64,000 nt of DNA from DATJZG01 sp035499295 (GTDB taxonomy: Bacteria > Myxococcota > Myxococcia > Myxococcales > Anaeromyxobacteraceae), in contig DATJZG010000040.1 in assembly GCA_035499295.1 (NCBI GenBank), positions 29,646-93,645 on the forward strand, read 5' to 3'. Below the pieces are notes generated by a model. That model did not search any database. It saw only the letters and a program-made list of their open reading frames with translations, and had not been told where the DNA came from. Within the stretch, counting starts at the first letter, position 1. Each line of letters begins with the position of its first letter. A program made the position numbers and the translations under genes. Shown here piece after piece: positions 1 through 11,300 of the stretch.

Positions 1-3000
1 GAGCTGGAGGCGAAGCTCGCAGCCCTGTGGGGCGACGTCTTGGGCGTCGAGCCCGTCGGTCGCGACGACGGCTTCTTCGAGCTCGGCGGCTCCTCGCTCT
101 TGGCGGTGCGCATGGTGACCCGAGTCCGCGAGGAGCTCGGCATCGACGTCCCGCTCGTGAACCTCTTCGACCAGCCCACGCTGGCCGGCTTTGCCGCGGC
201 CGCCGCCGCGGCGGTCCACCCCGCGAAGAGCGCCGCCGCCCCCGAGCCGGCCGAGGCGGGGCCGCAGCCCCGCCGCCGGGGCCACGGTGACATCGCGGTG
301 GTGGGGATGGCCGGGCGCTTCCCCGGCGCCCCTGACGTCGACCGGTTCTGGGCAAATCTGCTCGACGGGGTGGACGGGACCACCTTCTTCTCCGACGCCG
401 ACCTCGACCCGTCGGTGTCCGCCGAGCAGCGGCGCGACCCTGCCTACGTGCGGGCGCGCGGCATCCTCGAGGATGCCGACCTCTTCGACGCTGCCTTCTT
501 CGGGATCGGCCCGCGCGAAGCGGAGCTCACCGACCCGCAGAACCGGCTCCTGCTCGAGACGGCCTGGGAAGCCCTGGAGCGCGCCGGCCACGTGCCCGGC
601 TCCTTCCGCGGTCCGATCGGCGTCTTCGCCGGCAAGTACAACAACACCTACTTCGAGCGGAACGTCTCCACCCGTCCCGACCTCATCGACGCCTTCGGCG
701 CCTTCAACACCATGGCCGCGAACGAGAAGGACTACATCGCGACCCGGGCGGCGTTCAAGCTAGACCTCACTGGGCCGGCCATCTCGATCCACACGGCCTG
801 CTCCACCTCGCTCGTCGCCGTCTGCGCGGCCGTGGAGAGCCTGCGGCGCGGCGAGTGCGATCTGGCCCTGGCGGGTGGCTCCTCCATCACCGTCCCGGTG
901 AGGAGCGGCCATCTCTACCAGGAAGGCTCGATGCTCTCCGTCGACGGGCGGACCCGCCCCTTCGACGCGCAGGCGAGCGGCACCACCTTCAGCGACGGCG
1001 TCGCCATGATCGTCCTTCGGCGGCTGGAGGACGCCCTCGCCGACGGGGACCAGATCTACGCGGTCGTCCGCGGCACCGCGGTGAACAACGACGGCGCTCG
1101 CAAGGCGAGCTTCACGGCACCGAGCGTCGAGGGGCAGGCCTCGGTGGTGTCGATGGCCCAGGCAGACGCCGGCGTCGACCCGCGGAGCGTCTCCTACGTC
1201 GAGACGCACGGAACCGCCACCCCGCTCGGCGACCCCATCGAGGTGGAGGCGCTCTCGCGCGCCTTCCGCCGCCAGACCGAGGACCGCGGCTTCTGCGGCA
1301 TCGGCTCGGTGAAGAGCAACGTGGGCCACCTCACGATCGCCGCCGGTGCCGCCGGCTTCATCAAGACTGCGCTCGCGCTGCACCACGAGGTCCTGCCCCC
1401 CACCATTCACTTCCAGAGCCCGAACCCGGCGCTCGGGCTCTCGAGGAGCCCCTTCTACGTGGTGGATCGACTCACCCCCTGGAGACGCGGCACGGCGCCG
1501 CGGCGCGCCGGGGTCTCCGCCTTCGGGGTCGGCGGCACGAACGCGCACGTGGTGGTGGAGGAGGCTCCGCCCTCCGAGGCCTCGCTCCCGGGGAGATCGC
1601 GCGAGCTCCTCACCGTCTCCGCGCGCACGCCCGAGGCCCTGGAGGCGACGTGCGGGCGGCTCGCCGGCTGGCTGAAGGGCCATCCGGACGCGCCCCTCGG
1701 CGACGTCGCCCACACGCTCCAGACCGGGCGGGCGGGGTTCGCGCACCGGCGCTTCCTCGTGGCCGCCTCGACCGCGGAAGCCGCCGCCCAGCTCGCCGAG
1801 CCGAAGAAGCTCCCCGGCCGCAAGCTCGACGCCAAGGCGCCGGCGGCGGTCTTCCTCTTCCCCGGCCAGGGCTCACAGTACGTCCGCATGGGCGAGGAAC
1901 TCCGCGGCGAGCCCATCTTTCGCCGGGAGCTCGACCGGGTGTGCGACATCGTCCGCCCGTTCCTGGCGAGGGACCTCCGCGACGTCCTCTACCCCGTCGC
2001 CGGGGGCGAAGAGGCGGCCGCCGAGATCCTGAAGGCCACCGCCTACACCCAGCCGGCGCTCTTCGCCATCGAGTGGGCGCTCGCCTGCCAGTGGCGCCAC
2101 TGGGGAATCGAGCCGGTTGCCATGGCCGGTCACAGCGTCGGCGAGTTCGTGTGCGCCGCGCTCGCGGGGGTCATGTCGCCCGAGGACGCCGCGGCCCTCG
2201 TCGCGGAGCGCGGCCGCCTCATCGGCGCCCTCCCGCCCGGGGCGATGCTCTCGGTCAACCTGTCGGGTGACGCCGCCCAGGCGCTCCTCGACGACCCGAT
2301 GCTGGCCATCGCCTCCGAGAACGCCCCGGGCCTGTGCGTCGTGGCCGGCCCGGCCGAGGCCGTGGCGCGCGTGCAGAAGCGGCTCGAGGAGGAGAAGATC
2401 GTCTGCCGGCCGCTCCACACCTCGCACGCCTTCCACTCTCCGATGATGGACCCGGCCGTCCCGGTTTTCGCGGAGCGCGTGCGGCGCGTCCGCCTTTCCG
2501 CCCCGCGGATCCCGTTCGTGTCCACGGTCACCGCGGGCTGGATCACCGCCGAGCAGGCGACCGATCCCGCTTACTGGTCGCGCCACCTGCGCGAGACGGT
2601 TCGCTACGGGAAGGCGGCCTCCGTCCTGCTGGCCGATTCGGGGCGCATCTTCATCGAGGTGGGCCCGCGCACCACGCTCACCACGCTCACGCGACGGCAG
2701 GTGAAGGACATCCTGGCGAAACCGCTCGTCTCCTCGCTCGGCGACCAGGCCGGGAACGGAGCGGAGTGGACGGCGCTGCTCTCGGCGGTGGGTCAGCTGT
2801 GGGCCAACGGCGTGCCCTTTGACTGGAAGGCCTTCCGGGAAGGCGAGCGCCGCCGCCGGCTGGTCCTGCCCACCTATCCCTTCGAGCGCAAGCGCTTCTG
2901 GATCGACCCGGCCGCCAAAGGCCAGGCCGAGGTCGCAAAGAGAGAGGTCGCGGCCGCCGCGCCCGCTCCCGTCGCCGCGGCGCCCCCTCCCGCCGAGTCC

Positions 3001-5310
3001 GTGGCATCCCCGCCTTTGGCAGCTTCCACCCCAATCGCAACGACACCGCAGGAGCCGAACATGACCGCTGGTCGCAAGGAGAGCATCGCCACCGCCCTTC
3101 GGGAGCTCTTCGAGGAGGTCTCGGGGCTCGAGATGGGAGACTCGGACTCCACCTTCGTGGAGATGGGCATGGACTCCCTCTTCCTCACCCAGGCTGCGCT
3201 CCAGCTGCAGAAGAAGTTCTCGGTCAAGATCACCTTCCGCCAGCTGATGGAGAACTTCCCCGGTATCGGTGCCCTCGCCGATCACCTCGACACGGTGCTG
3301 CCCGCGGAGATGTTCGCGGCCGCGGCGCCCCCGCCGGCGGTGGCGGCGCCAGCGGCGGCGGCTCCGGCAGGGGTGGCGGTGCCGGCGGCGGCGGCTCCGG
3401 CAGGGGTGGCGGCGCCGGCGGCCCCCGTGTCCTTCCCGGCCGCATCGGTGGCGGTCTTCACCGCGCCGCCGCCCTCCAGCGCGGTGCCGGGCTCTCTCCA
3501 GCACATCGTGGAGGAGCAGCTGCGCCTCATGAGCCACCAGCTCGCGCTCCTCGGCGCCGGGCCCGCCCCGGCCGCGCAGGCCCAGGCGGCGGTGCAACCG
3601 GCGCCGGCACCCCAGGCGGCCCTGGCCGCGCCGGCCGTGCCCGAGGCTCCCGCACCCGCCCCGGTGGCGGTGGCCGCAGCGAAACCGGTGAACGGCGCCC
3701 TCGCGAAGCCTGCCAACGGCACCGCCCGTCCGGCCGACGCTCCGGAGGAAGGCGCCACTCCCGCCGGCTACGACGTGAAGAAGGCGTTCGGCGCCATCGC
3801 CAAGATCCACCTCACCGCCGACGAAATGTCGCCCCGGCAGCGCGCGCGCCTGGAAGCGTTCATCCGGCGCTACGTGGCGCGCACCAAGACCTCGAAGCGG
3901 CTCACCCAGGAGAACCGGTCCGTCCTCGCCGATCCACGCGTCGTGACCGGATTCAAGCCCACCATCAAGGAGATCGTCTACCAGGTGGTGGTGGATCGCT
4001 CCCAGGGCGCCCGCGTCTGGGACGTAGACGGGAACGAGTACATCGACTGCCTGAACGGATTCGGGGCGAGCTACTTCGGGTGGCAGCCCCCCTTCGTCAC
4101 CGAGGCCGTGAAGCGGCAGCTCGACCGGGGCCACGAGATCGGCCCCATGACGCCGATCGCCTACGACGCGGCGCGCCTCCTGTGCGAACTCACCGGGATG
4201 GAGCGCGCCGGGTTCTGCAACACCGGCTCGGAGGCGGTGATGGGCGCGATGCGCATCGCCCGCACCGTGACGGGGCGCACCGTGGTCGCGAGCTTCACCG
4301 GCTCCTACCACGGCATCTTCGACGAGGTGATCGTGCGCGGCACGAAGAAGCTGCGCGCGGTCCCGGCGGCGCCGGGCATCATGCCGTCGTCCTCCCAGAA
4401 CATGCTGGTCCTCGACTACGGAACCCCCGAGGCGCTCCAGATCCTCAAGGACCGGGCCGGCGACCTCGCCGCCATCCTGGTAGAGACGGTGCAGAGCCGC
4501 CGCCCGGACTTCCAGCCGCGCGAGTTCCTGCACGCCCTCCGCGAGATCACCCAGAAGTCGGGAACCGCACTCATCTTCGACGAGGTCATCACCGGATTCC
4601 GCATCCACCCGGGTGGCGCCCAGGCGCACTTCGGCATCAAGGCGGACATCGCCACCTACGGAAAGGTCATTGGCGGCGGGTTCCCCATCGGCGTCATCGC
4701 CGGCCGGCGCCCCTGGATGGACGCGCTCGACGGCGGCCCCTGGCAGTACGGGGACGACTCCACCCCCACCGCCGGCGTCACCTACTTCGCCGGGACCTTC
4801 TGCCGCCACCCCCTCGCCCTGGCCGCCATGCGCGCGGTGATGGAGCACATCAAGGCGCAGGGGCCCGCCCTGCAGGAAGGCATGAACCAGAAGACGGCCA
4901 AGCTGGCGAGTGATCTGAACGCGCACTTCCAGGCGGTGGGCGTGCCGCTCGAGGTCCGGAACTTCTCGGCACTGTGGAAGGTCTTCTTCACCCAGGACCT
5001 CCCCTACGGGGAGCTGCTCTTCCCCATGCTGCGCGATCGAGGGCTCCACATCCTCGAGGGGTTCCCGTGCTTCCTCACCACCGCGCACGGGGAGGCGGAG
5101 GTGGCCTTCATCGTCAAGGCGTTCCGGGACGCCATCGCCGAGCTGCAGGAGGCGGGCTTCCTTCCCGAGGCGCCGAAACGCCCCTCGACCGATCCTTCCA
5201 CTCCCCCCGTGCCCGGCGCGCGGCTCGGTCGTGACCCGGGCGGCAACCCCGCCTGGTTCGTCGAAAACCCCAAGCAGCCCGGTCAGTGGCTGAAAGTGAG
5301 CGACGCGTAA
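1..5310 (+). CDS. Hybrid megasynthase: PCP/ACP - KS - AT - ACP - aminotransferase (5' truncated by window edge)
   Basis: The reading frame is open from base 1 with no start codon, so the gene begins upstream; 1769 residues are visible. Domain order (residues counted from base 1): carrier protein about 1-65 (FFELGGSS); ketosynthase about 97-522 with Cys267 in TACSTSL, His403 in HGTATPLGD and His443 in SNVGH; acyltransferase about 615-920 with Ser712 in GHSVGE and HAFH at 809-812, the signature of malonyl-CoA selectivity; Ala/Pro linker; ACP about 1030-1100 (Ser1059 in GMDSL); second Ala/Pro linker; class III PLP aminotransferase about 1300-1720 with Asp1527 and Lys1555. There is no KR, DH or ER, so the beta-keto thioester made by the KS should go directly to the aminotransferase and become a beta-amino thioester, as in the iturin/mycosubtilin MycA-type synthases (family knowledge). 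It feeds the NRPS that starts at the next base. Confidence 0.93.
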   Translation, partial: ELEAKLAALWGDVLGVEPVGRDDGFFELGGSSLLAVRMVTRVREELGIDVPLVNLFDQPTLAGFAAAAAAAVHPAKSAAAPEPAEAGPQPRRRGHGDIAVVGMAGRFPGAPDVDRFWANLLDGVDGTTFFSDADLDPSVSAEQRRDPAYVRARGILEDADLFDAAFFGIGPREAELTDPQNRLLLETAWEALERAGHVPGSFRGPIGVFAGKYNNTYFERNVSTRPDLIDAFGAFNTMAANEKDYIATRAAFKLDLTGPAISIHTACSTSLVAVCAAVESLRRGECDLALAGGSSITVPVRSGHLYQEGSMLSVDGRTRPFDAQASGTTFSDGVAMIVLRRLEDALADGDQIYAVVRGTAVNNDGARKASFTAPSVEGQASVVSMAQADAGVDPRSVSYVETHGTATPLGDPIEVEALSRAFRRQTEDRGFCGIGSVKSNVGHLTIAAGAAGFIKTALALHHEVLPPTIHFQSPNPALGLSRSPFYVVDRLTPWRRGTAPRRAGVSAFGVGGTNAHVVVEEAPPSEASLPGRSRELLTVSARTPEALEATCGRLAGWLKGHPDAPLGDVAHTLQTGRAGFAHRRFLVAASTAEAAAQLAEPKKLPGRKLDAKAPAAVFLFPGQGSQYVRMGEELRGEPIFRRELDRVCDIVRPFLARDLRDVLYPVAGGEEAAAEILKATAYTQPALFAIEWALACQWRHWGIEPVAMAGHSVGEFVCAALAGVMSPEDAAALVAERGRLIGALPPGAMLSVNLSGDAAQALLDDPMLAIASENAPGLCVVAGPAEAVARVQKRLEEEKIVCRPLHTSHAFHSPMMDPAVPVFAERVRRVRLSAPRIPFVSTVTAGWITAEQATDPAYWSRHLRETVRYGKAASVLLADSGRIFIEVGPRTTLTTLTRRQVKDILAKPLVSSLGDQAGNGAEWTALLSAVGQLWANGVPFDWKAFREGERRRRLVLPTYPFERKRFWIDPAAKGQAEVAKREVAAAAPAPVAAAPPPAESVASPPLAASTPIATTPQEPNMTAGRKESIATALRELFEEVSGLEMGDSDSTFVEMGMDSLFLTQAALQLQKKFSVKITFRQLMENFPGIGALADHLDTVLPAEMFAAAAPPPAVAAPAAAAPAGVAVPAAAAPAGVAAPAAPVSFPAASVAVFTAPPPSSAVPGSLQHIVEEQLRLMSHQLALLGAGPAPAAQAQAAVQPAPAPQAALAAPAVPEAPAPAPVAVAAAKPVNGALAKPANGTARPADAPEEGATPAGYDVKKAFGAIAKIHLTADEMSPRQRARLEAFIRRYVARTKTSKRLTQENRSVLADPRVVTGFKPTIKEIVYQVVVDRSQGARVWDVDGNEYIDCLNGFGASYFGWQPPFVTEAVKRQLDRGHEIGPMTPIAYDAARLLCELTGMERAGFCNTGSEAVMGAMRIARTVTGRTVVASFTGSYHGIFDEVIVRGTKKLRAVPAAPGIMPSSSQNMLVLDYGTPEALQILKDRAGDLAAILVETVQSRRPDFQPREFLHALREITQKSGTALIFDEVITGFRIHPGGAQAHFGIKADIATYGKVIGGGFPIGVIAGRRPWMDALDGGPWQYGDDSTPTAGVTYFAGTFCRHPLALAAMRAVMEHIKAQGPALQEGMNQKTAKLASDLNAHFQAVGVPLEVRNFSALWKVFFTQDLPYGELLFPMLRDRGLHILEGFPCFLTTAHGEAEVAFIVKAFRDAIAELQEAGFLPEAPKRPSTDPSTPPVPGARLGRDPGGNPAWFVENPKQPGQWLKVSDA
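3349..3414 (+). repeat. Two tandem 33-bp units in the ACP-aminotransferase linker
   Basis: Two adjacent near-identical 33-bp units (3349-3381 and 3382-3414) encode an 11-residue Ala/Pro/Gly/Val motif twice. They lie in the low-complexity linker between the ACP and the aminotransferase of the PKS. The repeat probably lengthens a flexible inter-domain linker and is a likely site of replication slippage. Confidence 0.8.
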
Positions 5311-8300
5311 ATGAGCTCCGGCAATCCGGTCGGTTTCGATCCGTTCGCGGGCCCCTCCATTGCCCAGGTCGTCCCCACCACCGAGTCGCAGCGGGAGATC
5401 TTCACCGCCACCCGGCTCGGCGACGAGGCTTCGCTCGCCTTCAACGAGTCCGGCTCCCTGCGCCTTTCCGGCGCCCTCGACGAGGAGGCCCTCCGGGGCG
5501 CCTGGGGTGACTTGCTCGGCCGCCACGAGGTGCTGCGGTCGACGGTGAGCGGGGACGGGCGCACGCTGCTCGTCTCCCCGCCGGCGCCGGCGGACCTGCC
5601 GCTCCTCGACTTCTCGGCGCTCCCCGAGGCCGAGCGGGCGAGCAAGCTCGACGCGCTGAAGACGGCGGAGGTGGAGAGGCCCTTCGATCTGGAGAAGGGC
5701 CCCCTCGTCCGGGCCACGCTGGTGAAGCTGTCGCCGGCCGACCACCTGCTCGTGTTCACCTCCCATCACATCGTCTGCGACGGGTTCTCCACCGGCGTCA
5801 TGTTGAGGGAGCTGGGAGCGCTCTACACGGCGCGGCGGAACCGCCGGCCGGCGCAGCTGCCCGAGCCGTTTGGCTGGGGCGCCTGGGCGAAGGAGCTCGA
5901 AGACTGGCAGAACACCGCCGGGCACGCCGCCGACGAGAAGTTCTGGACCGGCCGCTTCGTCGAGCTGCCCCCCGACCTCGATCTTCCCGCCGACCGAAGG
6001 CGTCCGCCGGTGAAGACCTACGCGGCGGATCGCTACGATCACGCGCTCGCGCCGGCGCTCGTCGACCGGCTCCGCAAGGCGGGCGCGAAGAACGGAGCCA
6101 GCCTGTTCGTGTCCCTGCTCGCCGGCTTCGAGGCTCTCCTTTCCCGGCTCTCCGGGCAGGCCGACCTGGTGGTGGCGATCCCCTCCGCGGGCCAGGCCGC
6201 CGGCGGGCACCCGACGCTCGTCGGGCACTGCGTGAACACGCTCCCGGTGCGCGTCGCCGTCGACGGCGAGGCCCCGTTCGCGAAGCTGCTCGGTGCGGTG
6301 CGCACCGCCATGCTCGACGCCCAGGACCACTCGCTCTTCACGCTCGGCGAGCTGCTCCGCAAGCTCCCCATCGCCCGCGACCCGAGCCGCCTTCCGCTCG
6401 CCTCGGTGTGCTTCAACCTGGACCAGGGGCTCTCCGGCCCGTCGCTGGGCTTCGAGGGGCTCGAGGTGTCCTTCGGCTCTAACCCGCGCCGCTTCGAGAA
6501 CTTCGACTTGTTCGTGAACGCGGTCGAGCTCGACGGGGGCGTGACTTTCGAGATCCAGTACAACACCGACCTCTACGAAGGCGCGACGGTCCGCCGGTGG
6601 GCGGCGGCGCTCGAGACGCTCCTGGGCGGGGCCGCCGAGGCGCCCGAGACCCCGGTCTGGAAGCTCCCGGTGCTCCCGGCGACCGAAGCCCAGAAGCTCG
6701 ACGCCTGGAACGACACTCAGGTCGCCGTGCCCCGCAAGAGCCTCCGCGAGCTGGTCGAGGCTCAGGTCGCCCGGTCGCCCCAGGCGGTCGCCGTCGTGCA
6801 CGAGTCGGGGCAAGAGCTCACCTACGCCGAGTTGGACCAGCAGGCGAACCGGCTCGCGCACAGGCTTCGCGAGCTCCAGGTCGGGCCCAACACCCTCGTC
6901 GGCCTGTGCCTCGAGCGCACGCCCGACATGGTGGTGGCGATGCTCGCGGTCGCCAAGGCCGGTGGCGGCTACCTCCCGCTCGATCCGACCTACCCCGCCG
7001 ATCGCCTCGCCTTCATGCTTTCCGACGCCAAGGCGCCGGTGCTCCTGACCCAGGAGAAGCTGCGCTCGCTCCTGCCCGATCACCAGGCCAAGGTCGTCTC
7101 CCTCGACGGAGAGGCGGAGGCCCTGGCGTCGAAGCCGGCGACGGCTCCGCCTCCCTCGCCCCAGGCATCGCTGGAGGACGTGGCCTACGTCATCTACACC
7201 TCCGGCTCGACCGGGCGCCCCAAGGGCGTCCTCGTGCCGGTGCGCTCGGTCGTGAACCTGCTCCACTTCACCCGCGAGAAGCCGGGGATGTCGGCCAAGG
7301 ACACGGTGGTGGCCATCACCACCCTCTCCTTCGACATCGCCGTCTTCGAACTGTGGCTGCCGCTCGCAGTGGGGGCGCGCATCCTGCTCGCCTCGAAGGA
7401 CGCGGGGGCCGACGGCGCCCTGCTCCTCGACCTGTGCAAGAGGTTCGGCGCCACGATTCTGCAGGCCACCCCGGCGACCTGGCGGCTGCTCATCGGAGCC
7501 GGATGGTCGAAGGACGTCGCGCTCAAGGTGATCAGCACCGGCGAGGCGCTGCCCCTCGATCTGGGTGAGCAGCTGGTGGAGCGCTCCGACGACGTCTGGG
7601 ACATGTACGGCCCCACCGAGACGACGGTGTGGTCCACCTGGTGGAGGGTGCCGCGCCCGCTCGGGCAGGTGCTCATCGGCAAGCCGCTGTGCAACACGCA
7701 GCTCTACATCCTCGACCGGCACCTGCAGCGGGTGCCCATCGGCGCGGTGGGCGAGCTCTACATCGCCGGCGACGGCGTAGCCCTCGGCTACCACGACCGC
7801 CCCGATCTGAACACCGAGCGATTCCTCCCCGACCCCTTCCGGGCGGGAGGCCGGATGTACCGGACCGGCGACCTCGCCCGCTTCCGGGACGACGGGGAGG
7901 TCGAGTACCTAGGACGCAACGACCACCAGGTGAAGGTGCGCGGATTCCGCATCGAACTCGGAGAGATCGAGGCGGTGCTGGCGAAGCACCCCAACGTGAA
8001 GCAGGCGGTGATGCTCGCCCGCGAGGATCGGCCCGGCGACGTGCGCCTCGTCGCTTACGCCACCGGCAAGGAGGGAGCGGCGCCCAACGAGGACGAGCTC
8101 CGCGACCATTGCAAGCGGACGCTCCCGCAGTTCATGGTGCCGCAGCACTTCGTGCGGCTCGAGGCCTTCCCGCTTACGCCCAACGGCAAGGTCGACAAGA
8201 AGGCCCTCCCCGCTCCGGACGGCTCGGCCTCGCGGACCGAATACGCCCCGCCGGGCACCGAGGCGGAGAAGCGCATCGCGGCCATGTGGGCGGAGGCGCT

Positions 8301-11300
8301 GGGCCTGCCCCGCGTCGGGATCCACGACAACTTCTTCCACCTGGGGGGCCACTCCCTCCTCGCCTCGCAGATGATCGCCCGCCTGGCCCGGGAGGACGGG
8401 GTGGCGGTGCCGCTCCGCAAGATCTTCGAGGCCCCGACGGTGGCGCAGTTCGCGCCCCTGCTCGCCGGCAGCCGCAAGGCCGAGCGCATCCCGCGCCTGG
8501 ACGGCAACGGCCCCTGGCCGCTCTCGCTGGTGCAGCGCCGGCTGTGGATGCTGGAGCAGCTCGATCCCGGCCGCATGGTCTGGAACCTCCCCTCCGCCTT
8601 CCGGCTGAAGGGGCGCATCAACGTCGCGGCCCTCGAGAAGGCGGTGGAGGAGTTCGTCCGCCGTCACGAGACGGTACGCGCCAAGGTCCGCTGGGAAGGC
8701 GACGTCCCGGTCCAGGACGTCGGACCGGTCCCGGAGGTCAAGCTGCCGGTGGAGGACCTGACCCACCTCGCGCTCGAGGCCGATCGCCTGGAGACCGCGC
8801 GCCGGCTCATCGTGGACGACGTGCGCCGGCCGTTCGACCTCACCGCCGGCAAGCTGTACCGCGTTCGGCTCTTCAAGGTCGGTGAGGACGATCACCTCCT
8901 GATGTGGATCCCGCATCACTTCGCCTGGGACGGGTGGTGCTTCGACCTGTTCCTGAAGGAGATCGACGCCCTCTACGACGCCTTCCGCCAGGGGAAGCCG
9001 CCCGCGCTCAAGGCGGCCCCGGTTCGGTACTCCGACTTCGCCGCCTGGCACGAGAAGTGGCTCGAGACCCCGGAGGTGAAGAAGCAGGCGCAGTGGTGGA
9101 ACGACCTCCTCGGCGAGACGCCCACCCCGCTCGAGCTGCCCATCGATCGCCCCCGCCGGCCCCGGCAGGGCGAGGACGGCGACAGCATCCTGGTCCACGT
9201 CCCGGCCCAGGACGTGGAGGCGCTCAAGGCCTTCGGGCTCGCCAACGACGCCACCATCTACATGGTGACGCTCGCCGCCTACGTGGCGCTGCTCTCGCGC
9301 TGGAGCGGCCAGGACGACGTGGTGGTCGCCACCCCGGTTCGCGGGCGTGTCCAGCCCGACGTCGAGGACGTGGTCGGTCCGTTCGTGAACACCCTCGTGC
9401 TCCGCAACCGCCTGGACGGCGACCCCACCTTCCGGGAGCTCGTCGCCCGCGTGCGCGCCAGTTCGCTCGACGCCTTCTCGCACCAGGACGTCCCCTTCGA
9501 GCATCTGGCCATGAGCCGGAACCCCGCCTACCGCGCCTTCTTCTCCTTCCAGGACGCGCGCGGCCGGCCTCGCCGGATCGGGGACCTGGACATGGTCCAG
9601 TTCCACGTGCTGCAGCCGGCGGCCTCGACCGACGTGAGCCTCTGGGTGATGGAGAGTCCAGCGGGCCACCTGGCCGGCGGGCTCACCTTCGCCACCGCCG
9701 TCCTCGACCGCTCCACCATGGAGCAGTTCTTGAAGGAGTGGAACGTCCTCCTCCGGGACGCGGTGGCCCACCCGGACAAACCCGTCTCGCAGCTGGCGCT
9801 GCAGGGGGCCGAGGAGCGCAGGCATCTCCTCGCCCAGGGTGAGGGGCCGGCCCTCGCCGGAGCCATGTCCTCGGTGGCGGCGCAGATCGACGCGCTCGCC
9901 GAGAAGGATGCGCAGGCCCCGGCGATCTTGGTCGGCGGCAAGGCGATCTCGCGCGGCGAGCTCGACCTGCGGGCCCGGCGCATCGCCCAGGGGCTGAAGC
10001 CGATCTCGGGCGGGTCCGAGCCGGTGGTGGCGGTGGCGATGGAGCGGTCCGCCTCGGCCATAGCCGCGGTTCTCGGGGCCTGGAAGGCCGGAATGGCGGC
10101 CCTGCCGCTCGACCCGGCGCAGCCCCCGGCGCGCCTCGCCCGCGTCGTCGCCGATGCGCGGCCGGCTGCGGTGGTGGCATCGCGCTCCGAACTCGGCAAG
10201 CTCCCGCAGGGGACCTGGCGCACGCTCGCCATCGAGGACCTCGAGTCCTCCGAGCCGGCTCCGCGTCAAGCCGCCCCGGGGCTCGACGCCCTGGCGCTCG
10301 TGCTCTACACGCCCGGCCCGGGCGGCGAGCCCTGCGGAATCGAGTTCACTCAGGGGTCGCTGGCGGCCGGCGTGGTGTCGTGCCGCGGCGCGCTCAGCGT
10401 GGCGGAGGGCGAGGTGGTGGCCTCGGCGGCGCCGGCCGGCAGCCCGAGGTCGGCGCTCGAGACCTGGCTGCCGCTGGCGACGGGCGCGCGACTGGCGCTC
10501 GCTCCGCGCGAGGCGGTCCAGCCGCGAGCGCTCGCCGCCTTCCTCCAGGGAGTGGGCGCGAGCCTGTTCGTCGCCCCCGCCTCGACCTTCCGGCAGCTGC
10601 TGGCGGTCGGATTCGCCGGCGGCTCCTCGTTCCGCGCGGCGGTGGAAGCGCCGCTCGACGACGAGCTGGCCGCCGCCCTTGCTCCCCGCGCCGACGCGGT
10701 GCTCGAGGTCCTGGGCGCCGCGGAGGTGGCCGGCATGGCCGCCGTTCGCCGCGTCGACCCCGCGGGCAAGGGGAGCACCGCGGTGGCGCCCGGCTTCCGC
10801 CTGCGGGTCATCGACCGGGTGGGCGAGCTCGTCCCCGAGGGCGTCCCCGGCGAGGTCGCGCTCGGCGGACCGGCCCTCGCCCGCGGCTATCGCGGCCGCC
10901 CGGCGCTCGGCGCCGAGCGCACGGTGAAGGTGGACGGCGAGCGGCTCTGGCGCACCGGCGAGCTGGCGCGCTGGCACGAGGGTGTCTTCGCCCTCAAGGG
11001 GCGGCGCGACGGGCGCAGCGAGGTTCGCGGCGTCCGGTTCGAGCCGGCCGAGCTGGAGGCGGCGCTCATGGCCCACGCGGCCGTCGCCGACGCCGCCGTG
11101 GCCGCCCGGGAGGACCGCCCCGGCGAGGTCCGGGTCACGGCCTACGTCGTCCCCCACCCGGGCGCGGCCTACACCGACTCCGAGCTCCGCGCACACCTGC
11201 GCTCGTGCGTGCCCGAGGCCCTCGCCCCGCAGCACGTGGTGGAGTTGGCCTCGATCCCGCGCCGTCCGGGTGGGGCCGTGGATCGGGCCGCGCTCCCCGC

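Noticed and set aside
1873..7794. A 1973-residue open frame on the minus strand
   Set aside because: It runs antisense to confirmed PKS and NRPS domains. Its composition (Arg, Gly, Glu, His-rich, no motifs) is what GC-rich third positions generate.
10300..10345. Treating the second NRPS A domain as a normal adenylation domain
   Set aside because: Motifs A3, A5 and A10 are all altered, including loss of both catalytic lysines.
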